The notes under the pieces were generated by a model that ran no database searches, was not told the DNA's origin, and saw nothing but the letters and a program-made list of their open reading frames with translations. From Geopsychrobacter electrodiphilus DSM 16401 (GTDB lineage: Bacteria; Desulfobacterota; Desulfuromonadia; Desulfuromonadales; Geopsychrobacteraceae), in the NCBI RefSeq assembly GCF_000384395.1, contig NZ_ARWE01000001.1, positions 3,446,501 through 3,510,500 on the forward strand: 64,000 bases of DNA. The letters run 5' to 3'. Below are positions 8,849 through 18,101 of this stretch, piece by piece. The position numbers were made by a program, and so were the translations under genes. Every line of letters starts with the position of its first letter. Position 1 is the first letter of the stretch.

Positions 8849-9922
8849 TTATACCTGAGCCGCCAATCCATGGGCCAAACTGAGAAGCCCGGCAGCATCC
8901 TCCAGACCGTCTATGAAGCGCTGTGGAATCCCCTTTAAACCGACCTGCGCACCAACCAGAGCACCAGTTAACATAGCCCGTGCCATATTCTGCCCGCCGC
9001 CATTGACAGCATGCAGTACCGCGGATTCAAAATCATCCCTGAAGCGCGCAGCCAGATAATAGGCTGCCGGCACTTGGTGATAAATGGCGCAGGGCATCCC
9101 GTATACCAACGAGACTTTCCAGGCTGGCTCGATACGGATGGCCGGATCATGCGCGGCTTGCACCATGTACATCGGCGACAGCAGCGCATCGGGTGAGGCA
9201 AAGCGTCCTGCCCGTGGAGGGTCCGGGTCGCCGGGTTGTGGTGGTTGCAGATTATCAGCCGTCACCGCATGAAAGGGTAAGTCTCCAGTTTTTACCAACC
9301 GCATCAAGCGCGTCGAAATGTTCTCATCGAAAGGGTGACCCTGGACCAGCTGACCCAGGGTGGCCCCGAACGCGACCGTCATCGCCACCACCGTGTCGTC
9401 AATCTGGGTCAGGGTGGTGTTGGCTGCAATGTTTTCAGCGAGCTGCGCCGGCGATGATGCATAACGAATTGCGAGGGGGATGGTCCGCTCAATCGACTCG
9501 GTGTCATCAGCATGCCCCCCGGTTTCCCCCCAGGGAAGCTGCTGTTCGACCCGGCGTCGCCAGGCCTCCCGGATCGATTGGCTGGTATAACCTCCCGGTC
9601 CATTTGCCGGGGTCCCATCCAGCTGCGGAAACAGGTCCTCGTCAAGCCGGCGGCAAAAATCGGCCTGGCGATATTCCCCCTTCTCGACCAACGACTCCGT
9701 CATCATGCGCATCAAAATCCCGGCCTGAGAGGACTGCCCTGCCTTGAGCCCGGCATGATATCGATTCGGCCGGGGATCGGTGTAATCATCGATCCAGGTC
9801 CCGTAATCCTGCCACTGCTGCTTCAGATCGTAATACCAGTGTGGCCCGAGCGCCAGCGCATCTCCGATAAAGGCACCCATCATTGCCCCCGCTGCACGTT
9901 CCTGTAGCTCAGAATTCAACAT
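8849..9922 (-). CDS. ADP-ribosylglycohydrolase family protein
   Basis: A 357-aa cytoplasmic protein of the DraG/ARH family, which removes ADP-ribose from modified arginine or other acceptors with a di-magnesium centre. Visible signatures are 'GAMMGAFIGDALALG' at the N-terminus, 'HADDTES' in the middle, 'TQIDDTVVAMTVAFG' and 'HAVNGGGQNMARAMLTGALVGA' near the C-terminus. These supply the metal-binding Asp and Glu positions. No dinitrogenase ADP-ribosyltransferase or nif gene is in the window, so a nitrogenase role is not supported. Substrate unknown. Confidence 0.82.
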   Translation of the reverse strand: MLNSELQERAAGAMMGAFIGDALALGPHWYYDLKQQWQDYGTWIDDYTDPRPNRYHAGLKAGQSSQAGILMRMMTESLVEKGEYRQADFCRRLDEDLFPQLDGTPANGPGGYTSQSIREAWRRRVEQQLPWGETGGHADDTESIERTIPLAIRYASSPAQLAENIAANTTLTQIDDTVVAMTVAFGATLGQLVQGHPFDENISTRLMRLVKTGDLPFHAVTADNLQPPQPGDPDPPRAGRFASPDALLSPMYMVQAAHDPAIRIEPAWKVSLVYGMPCAIYHQVPAAYYLAARFRDDFESAVLHAVNGGGQNMARAMLTGALVGAQVGLKGIPQRFIDGLEDAAGLLSLAHGLAAQV

Positions 9923-10032
9923 AAGATCTCCGCTCTCATGGGTGATTCACAGAATCTCAGTCTAACAGAAGTTCAGCTCTGACGTATGTCCACCATTTAC
10001 CCGGCAGGAGCTATGAGAGTAGAATAAGGCCT

Positions 10033-10608
10033 ATGGGCCCAAAAATGAGACCAGCTGTCAAAAAAGCGTTGAAGCTTCTGTTCCCCATGATTGTACTGCT
10101 TATTACTCTGTCCAACTGTGCCACCCACAATGACTGGCATCACGCCAGCCGCGCATCATCCGGGCTTGCTCCCGACCCTGCAACCACCAGCGAAGCGGTC
10201 CTCCAGATCTACGGTGCTCCGGCCTGGAGCTGGCGCGGCTGGTTTGCCATCCACACCTGGATCGCGGCCAAGCCGAGCGGTGCCGATCACTATACGGTCT
10301 ACGAAGTGATCGGCTGGCGTCTGCCGGCCATGGGGAGCGTGGTGCGCATTGCAGCAGATCTACCGGATCGTTTGTGGTACGGGAAACAGCCACGCCTCCT
10401 CAACGAACATCGCGGGCAGGGGGTCGACGCCCTGATTCAAAAAGTTGATACCGCCGCACGGCGCTACCCCTGGGGAAAGGAATACACCCTCTTCCCTGGC
10501 CCCAACAGCAACACCTTTACCGCCTGGATCGGCATTCAGGTTCCCGAGCTGAAGCTGGACCTCCCCTTTTCGGCGATTGGGAGTGGTTACGCAGTGAAGG
10601 CAAATTGA
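10033..10608 (+). CDS. DUF3750 domain protein, probable lipoprotein
   Basis: A 191-aa protein with a hydrophobic N-terminus ending 'LITLSNC', which could be a signal peptide with an imperfect lipobox (Asn before Cys is unusual), so membrane anchoring is probable but not certain. The body 'WRGWFAIHTWIAAKP' and 'YEVIGWR' matches the DUF3750 family of unknown function. ATG 10033 follows AAGG; ATG 10045 is an alternative start. It appears monocistronic. Confidence 0.72.
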   Translation: MGPKMRPAVKKALKLLFPMIVLLITLSNCATHNDWHHASRASSGLAPDPATTSEAVLQIYGAPAWSWRGWFAIHTWIAAKPSGADHYTVYEVIGWRLPAMGSVVRIAADLPDRLWYGKQPRLLNEHRGQGVDALIQKVDTAARRYPWGKEYTLFPGPNSNTFTAWIGIQVPELKLDLPFSAIGSGYAVKAN

Positions 10609-10886
10609 TGACGGATAGATTTCTGGATCGCCCCCAGCACCAAATGATCGAGGTAAGAAGAGGCGCTGCGTTGCGGCGAGATCAAACAGACAAAATAGCG
10701 CAAAAATTCGCTAATTCTCTAAAATATCGAAGAAAATTATTGATCTAATCAGCCAGACGCGGTAATACTTTCGCCCTTCGGATGGTAGGGTTTCAGGATG
10801 GTCCTCGCTGCTTACCTTCCACAATTGCTCAAAACACCCTCTACGAATCACTTCCGGGTATTTCAGCCCTTTAAGAAAGATAGACC
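10609..10886. other. Intergenic region / helicase leader
   Basis: About 280 bp without a convincing gene. The middle part is A+T-rich (10690-10750). Cold-shock helicase genes often have long 5' leaders, but I could not identify a defined element or a clear promoter here. Confidence 0.3.
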
Positions 10887-12596
10887 ATGACAGAATCTCA
10901 ACCGCTCGGGTTCGCGGATCTCGGCCTTGCTCCCAACGTTTTCAAAGTCATCAAAGAACTCGGCTATGAATCCCCCTCTGAAATTCAGGCCCAGAGTATC
11001 CCGCCGCTCCTCGCCGGGCGCGACCTTCTCGGCCAGGCCCAAACCGGAACCGGCAAGACTGCGGCCTTCGCTTTACCGCTGCTGAGCATGCTTGACCTCA
11101 AAAAACGCGTGCCGCAGATTCTGGTGCTCGCACCGACCCGCGAGCTGGCCCTGCAGGTTTCCGAGGCCATCCAGACCTATGCGCGTCACCTCAAAGATTT
11201 CCATGTTCTGCCGATCTACGGCGGACAAAGTATGGTTCAGCAGCTGCGCCAGCTGTCGCGTGGCGTTCACGCCATCGTCGGCACCCCCGGCCGGATTCAG
11301 GATCACCTGCGCCGCGGCACCCTGAAACTCGACAATATCCGCACGGTCGTGGTCGACGAAGCGGATGAGATGTTGAAGATGGGCTTCATCGCCGACGTCG
11401 AAGACATCCTCTCCCACGCTCCGGCCGAGCGTCAGACCGCACTCTTTTCAGCCACCATGCCCAGCGAGGTGAACGGGGTCGCGCGACGCAACCTGAGAAA
11501 CCCGGTAGAGATCCGGATCCAGACCAAAACCCGCACCGCCGAGACCATCGACCAGTATGTCTGGCAGGTCAAGGGGATGCACAAGCTGGATGCGTTAACC
11601 CGGATTCTCGAAGTCGAAGAGACAGAGGCGATGATCGTCTTCGTCCGCACCAAGGTTGCCACCGTCGAGCTGGCCGAAAAGCTGGAAGCGCGGGGCTTCT
11701 CATGCGCCGCCTTGAATGGTGACATGACCCAGCAGGCGCGCGAAAAAACGGTTGAACGCTTTCGCGACGGCAAACTCGATATCGTGGTTGCGACCGATGT
11801 CGCCGCCCGTGGGCTTGATGTACAGCGGATCAGTCACGTCATCAATTACGATATCCCCAACGATATTGAAGCCTATATTCACCGCATCGGCCGGACCGGA
11901 CGCGCCGGACGCGCTGGCAAGGCGATCCTCTTTGCCGCTCCGCGCGAGCAACGTATGATCGCCGCCATTGAACGCGCCACGCGGCAGAAGATCAAGCCGA
12001 TGGGTCTGCCGAGCCGTCAGCAGGTCACCGATCGCCGCGTCAGCCAATTCAAGGAGTTGGTCACTGAGGCGATGGAGGCGCAGGACCTCGAATTTTTTGA
12101 AGACCTGATCGATGGCTATCAAAATGAAAGCGATGTCAGCTTTCGCCGCATCGCTGCAACCCTCGCCTTCCTGCTGCAAAAGGAACGTCCGCTGCAGCCC
12201 GAGGAGCGGGTCGAATCCCTCCCGCCGCAACGTGAGCCGCGCGAGAGTACACATAGCAGTTCGAGTCAACAAAACTATGATATCGAACGCCTGCAGTATC
12301 GCGTCGAGGTCGGTCGCACTCACGGCGTGGAGCCGGGCAATCTGGTCGGCGCCCTCAGCAACGAAGGGAACATGCCCTCTTCGATGATCGGCAAGATCAA
12401 GATCATGCAGGAGTTCAGCCTGGTCGACCTGCCGAAATCACTCTCACCAGAGGTCCTTGCCAAACTGGCCAAGGTCTGGGTCCGAGGCCAGCAGTTACAA
12501 ATCTCACTTGATGGCGGCCAGAAGCAGGCCCCCAAAAGACGCACCTTCGGCAAACCGGCGAGCGGTTTCAAAAAACCGGTTAACCGCAGAAAATAA
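10887..12596 (+). CDS. deaD: DEAD-box ATP-dependent RNA helicase with DbpA-type RNA-binding domain
   Basis: A 569-aa cytoplasmic RNA helicase of the CsdA/DeaD type, acting in ribosome assembly and cold-stress RNA remodelling. Motifs in order: Q motif ('FADLGLAPNVFKVIKELGY'), Walker A 'AQTGTGKT', 'PTRELA', 'GTPGR', DEAD in 'VVDEADEM', 'SATMP', and 'HRIGRTGRAGRAG'. The C-terminal 80-90 residues ('VEVGRTHGVEPGNLVGALSN') form a DbpA-like RNA-binding domain. The tail is basic. A strong terminator follows 4 bp after the gene, so it is monocistronic. Confidence 0.93.
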   Translation: MTESQPLGFADLGLAPNVFKVIKELGYESPSEIQAQSIPPLLAGRDLLGQAQTGTGKTAAFALPLLSMLDLKKRVPQILVLAPTRELALQVSEAIQTYARHLKDFHVLPIYGGQSMVQQLRQLSRGVHAIVGTPGRIQDHLRRGTLKLDNIRTVVVDEADEMLKMGFIADVEDILSHAPAERQTALFSATMPSEVNGVARRNLRNPVEIRIQTKTRTAETIDQYVWQVKGMHKLDALTRILEVEETEAMIVFVRTKVATVELAEKLEARGFSCAALNGDMTQQAREKTVERFRDGKLDIVVATDVAARGLDVQRISHVINYDIPNDIEAYIHRIGRTGRAGRAGKAILFAAPREQRMIAAIERATRQKIKPMGLPSRQQVTDRRVSQFKELVTEAMEAQDLEFFEDLIDGYQNESDVSFRRIAATLAFLLQKERPLQPEERVESLPPQREPRESTHSSSSQQNYDIERLQYRVEVGRTHGVEPGNLVGALSNEGNMPSSMIGKIKIMQEFSLVDLPKSLSPEVLAKLAKVWVRGQQLQISLDGGQKQAPKRRTFGKPASGFKKPVNRRK

Positions 12597-12600
12597 CCAA

Positions 12601-12643
12601 AAAAAACGCGGACGTCGTTTCCATGTGACGTCCGCGTTTTTTT
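12601..12643 (+). terminator. Strong intrinsic terminator after deaD
   Basis: A 16-bp stem (12601-12616 with 12628-12643) of A-run plus CGCGGACGTC and its complement is followed by T-rich sequence. It lies just after the helicase stop. Confidence 0.9.
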
Positions 12644-12831
12644 GTTTCCGGGCGGACTGACCGATTCGTACGGGTCAAGACATGTGTATTTTTCGCTTGA
12701 ATTCTGTCTTGTCAATCCCCGCTTGAAAGGCGGATGTTTTGTTTGCCTCATTTTCTAAATTCAGGTTATACAACTTTCGGAGCTGAATCTAACCCGAATA
12801 TATCTCATCAGAGGGGGACAAGGTTCCTCGC

Positions 12832-14283
12832 ATGAATGAGCCTGTCCGGCGCAACCGAAAAACTCAACGGCAACAACCTTTCGGATTAACCTCCCGCGTA
12901 CGCAGAAGCCTCAGCCATTTTTTACCGCGTAAAATTTCCCGCCAGTTCGACGATATCGGCTCTAAACTGACTCTGCTGGTTATCAGCCTGGTCGCACTTC
13001 TCACCTTTGGCACGGCTTTTCTCGTCATCAGCATCATGAACGATGTTCTGATGCACTCCATGATCAAACGGGGCGCTGCCACCGTCTATGCCATCGCCAG
13101 CTCGGCAGGATACAGCATTCTCAGCGATGACCGTCTGGCTCTCGACAATCTGGCAGCCCAGACAAAAAGGAGCCAGGAGGATCTCACCTACGTAGCGATC
13201 CTTGACCGTTCTCAGACCATCCTCGCTCACAGCCAGCTTGAACTTGAGGGTAAACGTTGGCCACGCCTGGAAGGTGAGCTCATTGAACGCGATGGTCTTT
13301 TGCGCATCACGCGTGTTTTTCGCAACGGCCTGACCGTCTATGAATTCAGTCTGCCGATCAACTTTTCCGCGCACCGGGTCGGTGAGGTCGTGATCGGACT
13401 CAACCCGCAATCGTTAGTCGCAGCCCGTTCGGCCGCTCACTGGCGTATCCTCTTTATCGCCAGCCTCGCGATGCTCTGCGGTACCCTCGGGACAGTCTTT
13501 CTCTCCCGCCTCTTTACCCGACCGATCACCCAACTTTATCAGGGCGTCGAGCGTCTCAAATCGGGCGCAGGGAAAGTCAACGTCCCGGTGCTGTCCAATG
13601 ATGAGCTGGGGGGATTAACCCGCAGCTTTAACGCCATGGCCGCCGAAATTGTCCATCAGAGGCAGGGTCTGTTGGACTCTTCGGCCGATCTTGAAAAGTC
13701 TTATCATGATATCGTCCGCATTCTGGCCGGAGCGCTCGATGCGCGCGATAATTACACCTATGGGCATTCCGCCCGGGTCGCCCGGCTCGCGGTGATGCTC
13801 GGCAAACAACTTGAACTTGATACTTCACAACTAAAAGAGCTGGAAATGTCGTGCCTGCTCCATGATATCGGCAAGATCCGAGTCCCGGACAACATTCTCA
13901 ATAAACGCGAGCCTCTCAATCACCTTGAGAATTCCCGTATTCAGAAGCACCCGCACCACGGGGTTGAAATCCTCGAACTGGCAAATTCCCTGCACTGTCA
14001 TATTCCGACGGTGAAACACCATCACGAATGGTACAATGGTCAGGGCTATCCTGATGGGTTATGCGATGAGCAAATTCCTTTGAATGCCCAGATCGTGGCG
14101 ATCGCCGACGCCTACGACGCCATGACAACCTCGAGGCCCTATCGTCAAGGACTCCCACACGAAGCCGCTGTCGCTGAAATTCAGCGCTTCCGCGGAACCC
14201 AATTTGCCCCGTACCTGACCGATATTTTCGTTGCGACACTCCAACAGCAGGGCCATTCAGAGCTGGAGGTCTCGAGCCAGTGA
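12832..14283 (+). CDS. Membrane HAMP / HD-GYP cyclic-di-GMP phosphodiesterase
   Basis: A 483-aa inner-membrane protein. Transmembrane segments at about 45-67 and 203-225 flank an extracytoplasmic sensor of about 135 residues. A HAMP linker follows ('RLFTRPITQLYQGVERLKSG'), then an HD-GYP domain (about 285-475) with 'LLHDIGKIRVPD', 'HHEWYNGQGYPDGL' and 'IVAIADAYDAMT'. HD-GYP enzymes hydrolyse c-di-GMP to pGpG/GMP; the HD and GYP signatures are intact, so activity is expected. It overlaps the lipoprotein gene by one base, which suggests translational coupling. Together with the diguanylate cyclase at 1451 it indicates active c-di-GMP signalling. Confidence 0.93.
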   Translation: MNEPVRRNRKTQRQQPFGLTSRVRRSLSHFLPRKISRQFDDIGSKLTLLVISLVALLTFGTAFLVISIMNDVLMHSMIKRGAATVYAIASSAGYSILSDDRLALDNLAAQTKRSQEDLTYVAILDRSQTILAHSQLELEGKRWPRLEGELIERDGLLRITRVFRNGLTVYEFSLPINFSAHRVGEVVIGLNPQSLVAARSAAHWRILFIASLAMLCGTLGTVFLSRLFTRPITQLYQGVERLKSGAGKVNVPVLSNDELGGLTRSFNAMAAEIVHQRQGLLDSSADLEKSYHDIVRILAGALDARDNYTYGHSARVARLAVMLGKQLELDTSQLKELEMSCLLHDIGKIRVPDNILNKREPLNHLENSRIQKHPHHGVEILELANSLHCHIPTVKHHHEWYNGQGYPDGLCDEQIPLNAQIVAIADAYDAMTTSRPYRQGLPHEAAVAEIQRFRGTQFAPYLTDIFVATLQQQGHSELEVSSQ

Positions 14284-14867
14284 TGAAAAAAATCCTTCTC
14301 TATCTCGTCCTCACTTTTGTGCTGAGCGGCTGCGCCGGCTCGACGATACCTGAAGGGTCGAAAACCTCGGGGCAACCCGTCCCGCAGCACCAGCATACCC
14401 GCAGCCCTCAAACCCAAATCGACCTGTCCCTGCGTCAGGGAGACTACAGCAGGGCTCTCAGGTTACTGGGTGCCCTCCAGGAACAGGGCGGCTGGAACCA
14501 ACAATTTGAAGACACCTGGGCGCAAGCTTTCGCGGGCCTGTTAGCGCAAGCCGAACAACGCCTGGCGCAAAAGGACTACCCCGTAGCCGGTCGACTGTAT
14601 AGCGATGCGATCGACAACCTGCAAAAAAACAGCGCGCGCCTGGCCAGGAGGGAAAGAGATCTGCTGCAGCTGAACAAACAGCTTGATTACTGTGCAGACC
14701 AGCTGCTCGAACGCGGGTTATTGGTATATCGCAGCGGGAAGCTGCAGCAAGCCCTTGCTATCTGGGAGCAGATAAATAAGTTTCACCCCCAGCACACGGC
14801 CTCACAACGTGCGATCAACACTACCCGCCGACAACTGCATAACCTTGAAGCTCTCTCCGCAGAATAA
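14283..14867 (+). CDS. Hypothetical lipoprotein, coupled to the HD-GYP gene
   Basis: A 194-aa protein with a clear lipoprotein signal peptide: basic MKK start, hydrophobic core, lipobox 'VLSGC'. ATG 14283 overlaps the TGA of the preceding gene; GTG 14280 is an alternative. The mature part is Gln/Arg-rich and helical with TPR-like periodicity ('ALRLLGALQEQGG', 'ALAIWEQINKFHPQ'). Function unknown; a partner of the adjacent HD-GYP sensor is possible by coupling. Confidence 0.75.
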   Translation: MKKILLYLVLTFVLSGCAGSTIPEGSKTSGQPVPQHQHTRSPQTQIDLSLRQGDYSRALRLLGALQEQGGWNQQFEDTWAQAFAGLLAQAEQRLAQKDYPVAGRLYSDAIDNLQKNSARLARRERDLLQLNKQLDYCADQLLERGLLVYRSGKLQQALAIWEQINKFHPQHTASQRAINTTRRQLHNLEALSAE

Positions 14868-14902
14868 AAAAAGCCGGACACAATCAGTGCCCGGCTTTTT
14901 TA
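14866..14902 (+). terminator. Intrinsic terminator
   Basis: A-run plus GCCGG pairs with CCGGC plus a run of six T (14891-14901), with an inner CAC/GTG. It ends the HD-GYP-lipoprotein operon. Confidence 0.85.
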
Positions 14903-14927
14903 ATCAACTTATGACTGGCTATCGTTT

Positions 14928-15353
14928 TTAACCGCAGCGCAAAACCTTGGCGCCGTCTGCAAAAAGAACCTGCATCTTGCGGGTGCCGGTGAGTACCTGA
15001 ACTTGCCCAAGACCGAAAGTCGGGTGATTGATCAATGCACGCAACTTGTAGGTCTGCTCCATGGAATAGGCCAGCGCGGCGTTGGAATTAAACGACGACT
15101 CCAGGTCCTGCCATTTTTGTCGTTCGGCGGCCAGCGGATCCGCTTTTGCTCGTCGGGTCGCGGGTTTTTTAGCCACAGCCGGCTTCTTTGCCGCGGCGGG
15201 CTTACGAAACTTGTGTTCACTGCTGCAGATGTTGCACTTGACCTTGACCGGTGTATCTTCAACCATAGCAACGATAGTGTGATTGGTTTCCTGCGCGCAC
15301 TTGGAACACTTGGCCGCAATATAATCGCCAGCTGACAACGGGGTACTGCTCAT
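14928..15353 (-). CDS. Zinc-ribbon protein with CarD/tudor-like C-terminus
   Basis: The start is ATG 15353 with an AAAGGGAG ribosome-binding site, giving 141 aa; the longer frame upstream is unsupported. The N-terminus has two CxxC knuckles ('KCSKCAQE', 'KCNICSSEHKF') that would bind one zinc. The middle is an Ala/Lys/Pro linker (about 48-70). The C-terminus ('HPTFGLGQVQVLTGTRKMQVLFADGAKVL') resembles the small SH3/tudor-like module of CarD or the UvrD/PcrA tail, which contacts RNA polymerase. A nucleic-acid or RNA-polymerase-associated role is inferred; no defined function. Confidence 0.72.
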   Translation of the reverse strand: MSSTPLSAGDYIAAKCSKCAQETNHTIVAMVEDTPVKVKCNICSSEHKFRKPAAAKKPAVAKKPATRRAKADPLAAERQKWQDLESSFNSNAALAYSMEQTYKLRALINHPTFGLGQVQVLTGTRKMQVLFADGAKVLRCG

Positions 15354-15637
15354 TGATGAAACTCCCTTTAGTGAAAAAATAGTCAAGCACACCAGAAACG
15401 ACCAAGCACTCAGCAGGGTTTCGAGGCAAGCCTGACAGGTCTCAAAAATAGACCTGACGACACACCGGACGCTTAACCGAGGAACAGAAAGGCTCAAGAG
15501 TCTAAAGAGGGTGTCAGCCAGGTTGGTCTTACATAGTACCCCCGGACGGCAAAAAAAGATAGCAGCATTGGATTAGAATTTGGAAACATCGACCATATAG
15601 CGGGGCAGGATCCTCCTGATACAGGTTCTTCTACGAC

Positions 15638-16690
15638 TCACAGGACCTGAGAAATGACGGTCAGCAGGCGAATGAAGGCCTCCACCGACTCAGCATCCGC
15701 ACTTTCTTCCATCGTATGATAACCGAAGGTCGGGATCTGAATAGTGGTCCCGTCAACCAGCCTGTTCGAGGCCGCGATGATTCGACCCATCTCGGTACTG
15801 CCGAGGGAGCGCGGCTTTTCCCCGGAAAGCACGCGCTGTGCGTTGCCGGCTTCGACATAACGATTCTTGTACAGAAAAGACAGTCGATTCTCCTGACAGA
15901 GGCGCTCAATCAGCGTAGTCGCCTCGCGGTTGAAAGTGGCATTGGCGTCCTTTTCACGCAACACCAGAAGCTGGCCGTTGGCCGCCTCAATGTCACGGAA
16001 AGGGCTGGTATCAACAACAAACAAGCGATTGGTTGACCCCCCAAAGCGCCGAAACCATTCCAGCAGATAGCGCCAGCTCTTCCCCGCTTCTTCCTGGGCG
16101 GTAAAAAAAGCGGTCCCTTCAAAGCCGAGGCTGAACAAGTGAACCAGCACCGCAGCCGTCAGGACATTATCCAGCTGCCCCTCCAGTCGGCCGTTGGTTA
16201 TTTTGAGCCGATCCTTAAAAGCCACCGGCGTGCCGGCGACGACGGTGTCCAGCCCTTCGGTCTCAAAAATCAGGTTATTTCTGAACTCACAGACATGCGA
16301 AGAACGGATGATTCCATTGCCGCGATAGACCCCGGACCAGGGCTCATAAGCATAAACCGGCACCGACTGAAAGCGCCCGGTGATCTTGCTCATCAGCTCT
16401 TCCGAGACCGAATTGTTCAGCAGATCTGTCCGGTTACCAGAGATAAACGCGGCATACTGAAACTCATCAGGGCCGGTACAGATCAGACCATGCCGGTCGA
16501 TATGTGCTGAAAACATGGCGCTCAAAGGCCTGCTCCCCTGGGCCACCAGCAACCCCTCATACCAGGTAACCTGCGCACCGCGCTCTTCGAGTTCGCGCTG
16601 CAGGACGCGAAAAAAGGAATGCTCGGCGCCCACGACGCTGGGTTGGCGGATGAGGGCTTTGAGCAGATCGATAAATTCAAGACTCAACAT
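15638..16690 (-). CDS. M42-like metallopeptidase family protein
   Basis: ATG 16690 gives 350 aa, preceded by CAGGTGA; the frame further upstream is doubtful. The sequence has 'FSAHIDRHGL' near residue 60 (first metal His/Asp), 'LEGQLDNVLTAAVL' (bridging Asp), 'FTAQEEAGKSW' (catalytic Glu pair), 'VVDTSPF' and a late 'IQIPTFGYHTMEE' (last His). This is the metal-site order of M42/M28-type aminopeptidases. It probably trims peptides in the cytoplasm. It lies 73 bp downstream of bioA on the same strand. Confidence 0.8.
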   Translation of the reverse strand: MLSLEFIDLLKALIRQPSVVGAEHSFFRVLQRELEERGAQVTWYEGLLVAQGSRPLSAMFSAHIDRHGLICTGPDEFQYAAFISGNRTDLLNNSVSEELMSKITGRFQSVPVYAYEPWSGVYRGNGIIRSSHVCEFRNNLIFETEGLDTVVAGTPVAFKDRLKITNGRLEGQLDNVLTAAVLVHLFSLGFEGTAFFTAQEEAGKSWRYLLEWFRRFGGSTNRLFVVDTSPFRDIEAANGQLLVLREKDANATFNREATTLIERLCQENRLSFLYKNRYVEAGNAQRVLSGEKPRSLGSTEMGRIIAASNRLVDGTTIQIPTFGYHTMEESADAESVEAFIRLLTVISQVL

Positions 16691-16763
16691 CGAAATCACC
16701 TGTAGCGGCGCGCGGGCCGGGGGAAAGAGCTTCTGGATGGTTTGACATGCAGGCACCCTGTCG

Positions 16764-18047
16764 TTATTGCAGCGCCACGACCCGGTAGATAGCGGCCATC
16801 AAGATTGCCAGATCTGGATCCGACATCACATAGGGCGGCATCACATAGACCAGCTTGCCGAAGGGACGCACCCAGACCCCCTGTTTTACAAATTCCGGCT
16901 GAATCCGGGCCATCACCACCGGCGCCTTCATCTCGACCACCCCGATGGCGCCGAGCACCCGCACCTCAGCCACTTGCGGCAACTCGCGACAGGGGGCAAG
17001 GCCCGAGGAAAGACCGGCGGCAATTCTGGCAACGTTCACTGCCCAATCCGAATCGAGCAACAGGTCGATACTCGCGCAGGCGACCGCGCAGGCTAGCGGG
17101 TTGCCCATAAAGGTCGGGCCGTGCATAAAGACCCCCGGCTCACCTTGCGAAAGGCCCTCGGCCACGCGCGCTGTGGTGAGGGTTGCCGCCAGGGTCATGG
17201 TGCCGCCGGTCAGCGCCTTGCCGAGGCAGAGGATATCAGGCGAGATCCCGGCATGCTCGCAGGCGAAGAGTTTACCGCTACGCCCGAACCCGGTCGCAAT
17301 TTCGTCAGCGATCAACAGCAGATCATACTGATCGCAGAGTGCCCGCACTTCGCGTAGATATTGCGGGTGGTAGAAGCGCATCCCCCCCGCCCCCTGCACA
17401 ATCGGTTCAAGAATGACCGCCGCGAGCTGTGAGTGATGCTCCTCGATCAGGCATTGCAGGCTGAGGATATCCTGCGGCTCCCAGTCTGCGCCGAAAGGGC
17501 AGCGGGGCGCATCGGCGAACAGCTGATGCTGCAGCAGGCCCGACCAGATTTGATGCATCCCGGTGTCGGGGTCACAGACCGACATGGCGCCGAAGGTGTC
17601 ACCATGATAGCCGTTCCGAATGGTCAGCAGGCGCTGTTTTTCTGGACGACCGGTGCTGTAGCAGAACTGGATCGCCATCTTCATCGCCACTTCGACCGCA
17701 ACCGAACCTGAGTCACTGAAGAAGACATGCTGCAGCGGTGCCGGGGTCAGTTCGACCAGTTTACGCCCCAGTTCGACGGCGGAAGGGTGAGTCAAGCCAC
17801 CGAACATGACATGGGACATCTGGTCGATCTGCTGCTTGAGTGCGGCGTTTAAACGGGGATGGTTATAGCCGTGGATAGCAGACCACCAGCTGGCCATGCC
17901 ATCGATCAGTTCGCGGCCATCTGCCAGTTTAAGGCGGACTCCGCTGGCGCCGACCACCGGGAAGACAGGCAAGGGGTCGGTCATAGAGGTGTAGGGGTGC
18001 CACAGGTGCTGGCGGTCAAAACTGAGCCAGTCGTTGGAATCAGGCAT
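16764..18047 (-). CDS. bioA: Adenosylmethionine-8-amino-7-oxononanoate aminotransferase
   Basis: BioA uses S-adenosylmethionine as amino donor to make 7,8-diaminopelargonate in biotin synthesis. The 427-aa sequence has 'HLWHPYTSM' at the N-terminus, '[14 protein letters not shown]', '[12 protein letters not shown]', '[14 protein letters not shown]' (PLP Asp) and the PLP lysine in '[17 protein letters not shown]', all typical of BioA. The start is ATG 18047 with GGAGAG upstream. No other bio gene is in the window, so biotin synthesis genes are dispersed. It lies 54 bp downstream of the Cu/Zn permease gene. Confidence 0.94.
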   Translation of the reverse strand: MPDSNDWLSFDRQHLWHPYTSMTDPLPVFPVVGASGVRLKLADGRELIDGMASWWSAIHGYNHPRLNAALKQQIDQMSHVMFGGLTHPSAVELGRKLVELTPAPLQHVFFSDSGSVAVEVAMKMAIQFCYSTGRPEKQRLLTIRNGYHGDTFGAMSVCDPDTGMHQIWSGLLQHQLFADAPRCPFGADWEPQDILSLQCLIEEHHSQLAAVILEPIVQGAGGMRFYHPQYLREVRALCDQYDLLLIADEIATGFGRSGKLFACEHAGISPDILCLGKALTGGTMTLAATLTTARVAEGLSQGEPGVFMHGPTFMGNPLACAVACASIDLLLDSDWAVNVARIAAGLSSGLAPCRELPQVAEVRVLGAIGVVEMKAPVVMARIQPEFVKQGVWVRPFGKLVYVMPPYVMSDPDLAILMAAIYRVVALQ

Positions 18048-18101
18048 GGACTCTCCGAAAATATCTAGATGGGAACAGTAGACAGGAATGAAACCCGTTT
18101 T

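Noticed and set aside
8849-9922. DraG for nitrogenase regulation
   Set aside because: The family is right but there is no draT or nif gene in the window, so the specific role cannot be claimed.
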